Assembly (NCBI GenBank): GCA_034430215.1
Contig: DAOUFE010000017.1
Span: 62,001-126,000 of the forward strand
From: UBA4782 sp034430215
GTDB taxonomy: Bacteria > Chloroflexota > Anaerolineae > Anaerolineales > Anaerolineaceae
Direction: 5' to 3'
Length of the DNA: 64,000 nt
Both the position numbers and the translations under genes were made by a program. Numbering within the stretch: position 1 is the first letter of the stretch; each line of letters begins with the position of its first letter. The notes beneath the pieces are model-generated. The model did no database searches. It was not told the DNA's origin and saw only the letters and a program-made list of their open reading frames with translations. Of this stretch, positions 60,243-64,000 are shown piece by piece.

Positions 60243-60518
60243 ATGATCCTGGCAAAAGTTGTGGGCACTGTTGTTACAACCATCAGTCATCGCGATTACA
60301 AGAATCGTCGACTGTTGGTAGTGCAACCACTGGCATTACCCGGTGAAACCCCTGATGAAGATTTTATTGCGCTGGACAACACTCAGGCGGGCATAGGTGA
60401 TATCGTTTTAATTAACCGCGAAGGCAATGGAGCCCGCCAGGTTTTGAGTAATCCAGACGCGTGTGTCATTTCAGTCATTGTTGGTATAGTTGATTCTGTC
60501 TACATCAATGAAGAATGA
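60243..60518 (+). CDS. BMC vertex protein (BMC-P), copy 3
   Basis: The 91-residue protein begins MILAKVVGTVVTTISH and has QAGIGDIVLINREGNGARQ. It resembles copy 1 in retaining the ARQ motif. It starts ten bases after copy 2. Confidence 0.9.
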   Translation: MILAKVVGTVVTTISHRDYKNRRLLVVQPLALPGETPDEDFIALDNTQAGIGDIVLINREGNGARQVLSNPDACVISVIVGIVDSVYINEE

Positions 60519-60553
60519 TTGTCTTAAGAAGATGAATTTAAAAGGAGTCAAGA

Positions 60554-60814
60554 ATGGGTGAGCATAATGAGCCTGTAAAATTACGCTCTGTTTCCATCAA
60601 TATGGGTGACACAGAGGGAAAGATTGAAGAGATTTTTTGTCTGGAAAATGAAACCATTCTGTTACGGTTATCCGCCCATAAGCTGGAACAACCTCTTGCT
60701 CGCCCGTTGGAAATATCAGAAACTGATCTGGTTGATCTATTACACAAAGCCATTCAGGCTGGCATCTTATCGCGTGATTTTATAAAGAATTTGAAATCAC
60801 AATTTGAAATATAG
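60554..60814 (+). CDS. Unknown protein, last gene of the BMC operon
   Basis: The 86-residue soluble protein (ATG 60554 after AAGGAG) has a strand-rich first half and two C-terminal helices (LVDLLHKAIQAGI, then FIKNLKSQF). No family is recognised. It lies 35 bases after the third vertex gene, with a good ribosome binding site, so it is very probably part of the BMC operon. The C-terminal helices could be targeting elements. Confidence 0.65.
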   Translation: MGEHNEPVKLRSVSINMGDTEGKIEEIFCLENETILLRLSAHKLEQPLARPLEISETDLVDLLHKAIQAGILSRDFIKNLKSQFEI

Positions 60815-60876
60815 AACCTGGCTCAACACTTGAAGCAGTACTAAGCTGTTTACGTAAAAATAAGATTTTGCAACTA

Positions 60877-62040
60877 TTTTTCTGTAAATTCGAGGCAGAA
60901 ATACCTATAGATCTTTAACAATTCAATGACTTGCCAGCACAATAACACTTTTCAATCTGCCATTTCTCACTGATCTCCATGAGCAAGGCGGAGACCAGTC
61001 TGAAACAAGATGCCTCGTTTGGAAAAACACCAACCACCCTTGTACGCCTGCGGATCTCTTTGTTGATCCTTTCCAGACTGTTGGTTGTCCGAATCGTTCT
61101 ACTGCTGTCTTTCGATCAGGTGCATTGAACACCGATCTGATATCAGCAGCCACTTCCAGTCTCATTGCTTGCTTGGAAAATATGCACCAGCATTTTGCTG
61201 AAGATGAAACTGGCACCTCTGCCATGATACACTGCCTAATACAGCTCTCCTGGCAGCTCCAAGCCCTTCGTGGTCATCACTGATGATCAGCTTCACTCCA
61301 TTCAAGCCACGATCTTTCAGGCTCTTCAAAAAGGCTTTCCAGTGAGTCTCATGCTCACTGAGTGACACTGAAACCCATAAAACCTGCCTTTCACCCTCCA
61401 GAGTTGATCCCTGTGGCTACCAAAACGGCTGCGTCACGCACCTGTCCTGCCTCACGAACTTTCTCGTAGCGAGCATCCACATAGAGATATTGTATTAATC
61501 CAAGGGGTCTTTCCCGCCACTCTTGAAGGACTTCGTCCAGTTGATCTACTGCCTGGCTGACTTGTGTGGACGAGACCTCAACCCCCACAAAGCTGTTCTG
61601 TGATAGCTTTCACTTTTCGGGTAGATACCCCCTGAACATACATTTCTGCCAGCGTGAACGTGAGGGCTCTTTCACTTCGCAATCCCTTTTCCAAGGCAGC
61701 AGGATAAAAACCACCTTTTCGAACTTGAGGCACTGCAAAAGTGATTTCTCCCACGCGAGTCTTTACGGTTTTGGGTTTGAAGCCGTTGGCGTGCCCTTTT
61801 CGATCTTCAGTGCGCTCGTATTGCTCCGCTTGCAGGTACTTTGATCTTTCTATTTACATGGCGTTGTTGATCAATACTCGCATCAGTTCCGGAATTGCAT
61901 CCAGCCCTTTTTTGGCAAAATCGTCTGCAAAGGTATAATCATTTTGGTGAGTCATTTCTTGTCTCCTATTTTGGTTTGGTAGCTAATCTAGGATACTTCT
62001 GACTCATCACTTTTGTTAAGGTTCTAGATTTTACAGAAAA
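60877..62040. mobile_element. Decayed IS256-type insertion sequence
   Basis: Imperfect inverted ends TTTTCTGTAAAT (60877-60888) and ATTTTACAGAAAA (62028-62040) flank a broken transposase gene. Target-site duplications are not evident. The element abuts the end of the BMC operon. Confidence 0.7.
60915..61955 (-). pseudogene. IS256-family transposase, inactivated
   Basis: The minus-strand frame begins at ATG 61955 (MTHQNDYTFADDFAKKG), and continues with typical Mutator/IS256 blocks such as RVGEITFAVPQVRKGGFYP, EVSSTQVSQAVDQL, YLYVDARYEKVRE and a DDE-type SDDHEGLGAA. An in-frame TAA occurs after about 33 codons, a frameshift lies near 61585, and further breaks occur near 61380 and 61180. The last frame ends at 60915. 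It can no longer make a full transposase. It is the only clear mobile element in the window. Confidence 0.85.
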
Positions 62041-62157
62041 TATGTTATATCAACTGGATCTCTTTTTTGCTTATGCTCTTTTAAATCAATGCAATAATCA
62101 TTTTAAGAACATCATAAAAACTTGAATTTACATTTCATCATACTGTCTGATCGATTA

Positions 62158-63840
62158 ATGGATAAACCACCTGTAAAGAAAGTCAGTAATTTTCATATCG
62201 AAAAATGGGGTGTACATTTTTCTGCCCTATTGATATTTGTAATGGGATGTATAGACCTGCTTTCAGCAGTACAGCCAGCATTGCACAACCGTTTGGATTT
62301 TCTTCGTTCTTATCTTCCCCTGGAAATTCTTCATGGCAGTCGGATAACATCAGCTTTGGCAGGCTTTGGATTGGTAATATTAGCAAACGGGCTCTCGCGA
62401 AGGAAGCGCACTGCCTGGGTAGTGGCACTGACTCTCCTTTTGATATCTATAGTTTCTCATCTTTTAAAGGGATTGGATATTGAAGAATCGAGTTTATCAC
62501 TGGCATTGTTCACTTTATTGTTCTGTTTAAGAAACAGCTTTCATGCGGAATCGGATCCACCATCGATCAAACAGGGACTTTTTACCCTTGGTGCTACTTT
62601 TCTATTTACCCTGGCATATGGCACAATAGGATTTGATTTGCTCGATCGGCATTTCAGTGTCAACTTCAATCTGATAGATGCCCTCCGTCAGACCATTGTG
62701 ATGTTCACAGAGTTTTATAATCCAGGGTTGCAACCCGTTACAGGATTTGGAAAGTATTTCGCAGATTCAATCTATGTCATCGGGTTGTCGACCATTGGAT
62801 TTGCGATACTCATGTTAATTCGTCCGGTACTGGTAAGGCAACCAGCTTCGATTGAAGAACATCACAAAGCAGAAGAAATTGTTGGTAAATATGGTCGTAC
62901 ATCTCTCGCACATGCTGTTTTGTTTACAGATAAATCCTATTTCTTTCATACAGAAAATACAGTCATTGGGTACGCGGTACGCGGGCAAGGAGCAATAGTT
63001 TTGGGAGATCCCATCAGCCCAGCGGATCAGACTGCCAATGCGATCATCGAATTCCGTGATTTCTGCATGCACAAGGATTGGAAACCCGCATTTATCGCTA
63101 CATTGCCGGATTACTTGAACGAATACCAGTCTGCTGGATTTGACTCACTTTGCATAGGGTATGAAGCGATTGTGCACCTTGAGACTTTTTCTCTGGAGGG
63201 AAGCAGAAATAAAGATTTGCGAAATGCAGTAAATCGTATGGAACGAGGGCAATATCGATCAGAAGTTCATATCCCACCACTTACTAGCGATCTACTGCGA
63301 GAATTGCGTGAAATCAGCGATGCGTGGTTAACCATGCGCAAAGGTGGTGAAATGCATTTTTCTGATGGATGGTTCGATGATCAAGAAATTCGTAACAATT
63401 CAGTAATGACAGTGCAGCCTTCCAATGGAAAACCAATTGCATTTGTGAATTTTGTTCCAGAATATCAAAAAAATGAAATTACCGTTGATTTAATACGCCA
63501 TTACCCGCATGTGGAACATGGCGTAATGGAATTCTTGTTTACTCGCATGTTGGAGTTCGCAAAAGAGAAAGGGTATGATACTTTTAGTTTGGGATTAAGC
63601 GCACTTGTAGGGGTAGGCGAAAAACCCGAGGATCCCCGCGTTGAAAAAGCTTTGCATGTAATTTCCGAATACATTTCTCGGTTTTTTAATTTTAAAGGAT
63701 TACATAATTTTAAAGAAAAATTTCACCCTCAGTGGGAACCTCGATATTTAATTTATCCAGGTGCTGCCAATTTGCCACTGCTGGTAAATTCATTAATCCA
63801 GGTTCACTCTGGAAAAAACTATCTCCGAAAATTTCTTTAA
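62158..63840 (+). CDS. MprF-like lysyltransferase-domain membrane protein (DUF2156)
   Basis: The 560-residue protein has about seven membrane helices in residues 1-225, then a C-terminal DUF2156 domain (about 235-555) of the phosphatidylglycerol lysyltransferase (MprF) type with two GNAT-like folds, including GYAVRGQGAIVLGDP and the FSDGWFDDQEI segment. ATG 62158 is chosen over TTG 62122. It may transfer an aminoacyl group from tRNA to membrane lipid, changing charge and antimicrobial resistance; bacterial members without a full flippase region also exist. Confidence 0.85.
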   Translation: MDKPPVKKVSNFHIEKWGVHFSALLIFVMGCIDLLSAVQPALHNRLDFLRSYLPLEILHGSRITSALAGFGLVILANGLSRRKRTAWVVALTLLLISIVSHLLKGLDIEESSLSLALFTLLFCLRNSFHAESDPPSIKQGLFTLGATFLFTLAYGTIGFDLLDRHFSVNFNLIDALRQTIVMFTEFYNPGLQPVTGFGKYFADSIYVIGLSTIGFAILMLIRPVLVRQPASIEEHHKAEEIVGKYGRTSLAHAVLFTDKSYFFHTENTVIGYAVRGQGAIVLGDPISPADQTANAIIEFRDFCMHKDWKPAFIATLPDYLNEYQSAGFDSLCIGYEAIVHLETFSLEGSRNKDLRNAVNRMERGQYRSEVHIPPLTSDLLRELREISDAWLTMRKGGEMHFSDGWFDDQEIRNNSVMTVQPSNGKPIAFVNFVPEYQKNEITVDLIRHYPHVEHGVMEFLFTRMLEFAKEKGYDTFSLGLSALVGVGEKPEDPRVEKALHVISEYISRFFNFKGLHNFKEKFHPQWEPRYLIYPGAANLPLLVNSLIQVHSGKNYLRKFL

Positions 63841-63927
63841 AAATCAGATCTAGTTTTGAAAAGCAGTGTAGCAGCAGGTTGATCTCTAGTAATTTCCAGG
63901 TTTCGAAATTCTGTTATAGAATTTATT

Positions 63928-64000
63928 GTGCCCCTGAATATCATTGCGATCATTTTCTCTGCGATCGGCTTTATATCACCGTTGGCTGGCATGATCTGGT
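63928..64000 (+). CDS. Start of a possible membrane protein (cut by window)
   Basis: A frame beginning GTG 63928 gives PLNIIAIIFSAIGFISPLAG, a hydrophobic helix, and runs off the window. No ribosome binding site is seen and the frame is open further upstream, so start and identity are uncertain. Confidence 0.35.
   Translation, partial: MPLNIIAIIFSAIGFISPLAGMIW

Noticed and set aside
1..64000. tRNA, rRNA genes or CRISPR arrays
   Set aside because: Scanning by eye found no GTTCRANYC-type T-loop with matching stems, no rRNA blocks and no regularly spaced repeats.

Overview
The window looks like a chromosomal segment of a Chloroflexota bacterium, most likely class Anaerolineae. This is inferred from gene content, not from a marker-gene search. 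Supporting signs are secreted proteins with long Thr/Pro linkers, alpha-type glutamine synthetase, tandem c-di-AMP-receptor-like proteins, and a small sugar-phosphate type bacterial microcompartment (BMC) locus. Base composition is moderate, with AT-rich patches near 27.2-27.45, 30.6-33.4 and 54.4-55.0 kb. I saw no rRNA, tRNA or CRISPR array.

Layout. 0-10.5 kb: two c-di-AMP-receptor-like genes, an AMMECR1 protein, a cell-wall cluster (amidase and two L,D-transpeptidases), a thioredoxin-TPR protein, a sugar-phosphate isomerase, an AI-2E family permease, an FHA membrane protein and an isoprenylcysteine-methyltransferase-like protein. 10.5-16.2 kb: glnA with a strong promoter and a structured leader of about 350 nt, then lipoprotein, kinase and small membrane genes. 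16.5-22.4 kb: a secreted beta-helix protein, recA with an SOS-like box inside its promoter, an NBR1-like lipoprotein and a C39-type peptidase. 22.5-24.9 kb: ahcY with a PfkB kinase (S-adenosylhomocysteine/adenosine recycling) behind a leader hairpin. 24.95-28 kb: a MarR/membrane protein/CPBP protease operon with a two-site operator, then a GNAT acetyltransferase. 28.1-33.4 kb: a lytic transglycosylase lipoprotein and an AT-rich putative glycosyltransferase of 793 aa. 33.4-36.7 kb: pdhABC. 36.9-42.6 kb: GntR regulator plus a BMP-type nucleoside ABC importer. 43-45.9 kb: ppdK. 46.2-49.1 kb: metQNI behind an attenuator-like leader. 49.2-50 kb: a receiver domain lacking its phospho-acceptor Asp and a zinc-ribbon gene split by an in-frame TAA. 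50-54.1 kb: rplU-rpmA-rpmE-tdk-hpt-cca, where L31 carries an RNA-polymerase alpha-CTD-like domain. 54.9-60.8 kb: the BMC operon. 60.9-62.0 kb: a decayed IS256-type element. 62.1-64 kb: an MprF-like protein and the start of another gene.

How the parts fit. The BMC operon encodes RpiB, DeoC, a CoA-acylating aldehyde dehydrogenase, one BMC-H, one BMC-T, three pentameric vertex proteins, a Pro-rich protein with possible encapsulation helices at both ends, and one unknown. The inferred chemistry is 2-deoxyribose-5-phosphate to glyceraldehyde-3-phosphate plus acetaldehyde, and acetaldehyde to acetyl-CoA. The nucleoside importer, hpt and tdk elsewhere in the window fit a nucleoside-salvage lifestyle, but the link is inference. 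The most unusual points are the four-cysteine insert in the BMC DeoC, the candidate BMC scaffold, the L31-alphaCTD fusion, the split zinc-ribbon gene, and the glnA and metQ leaders.
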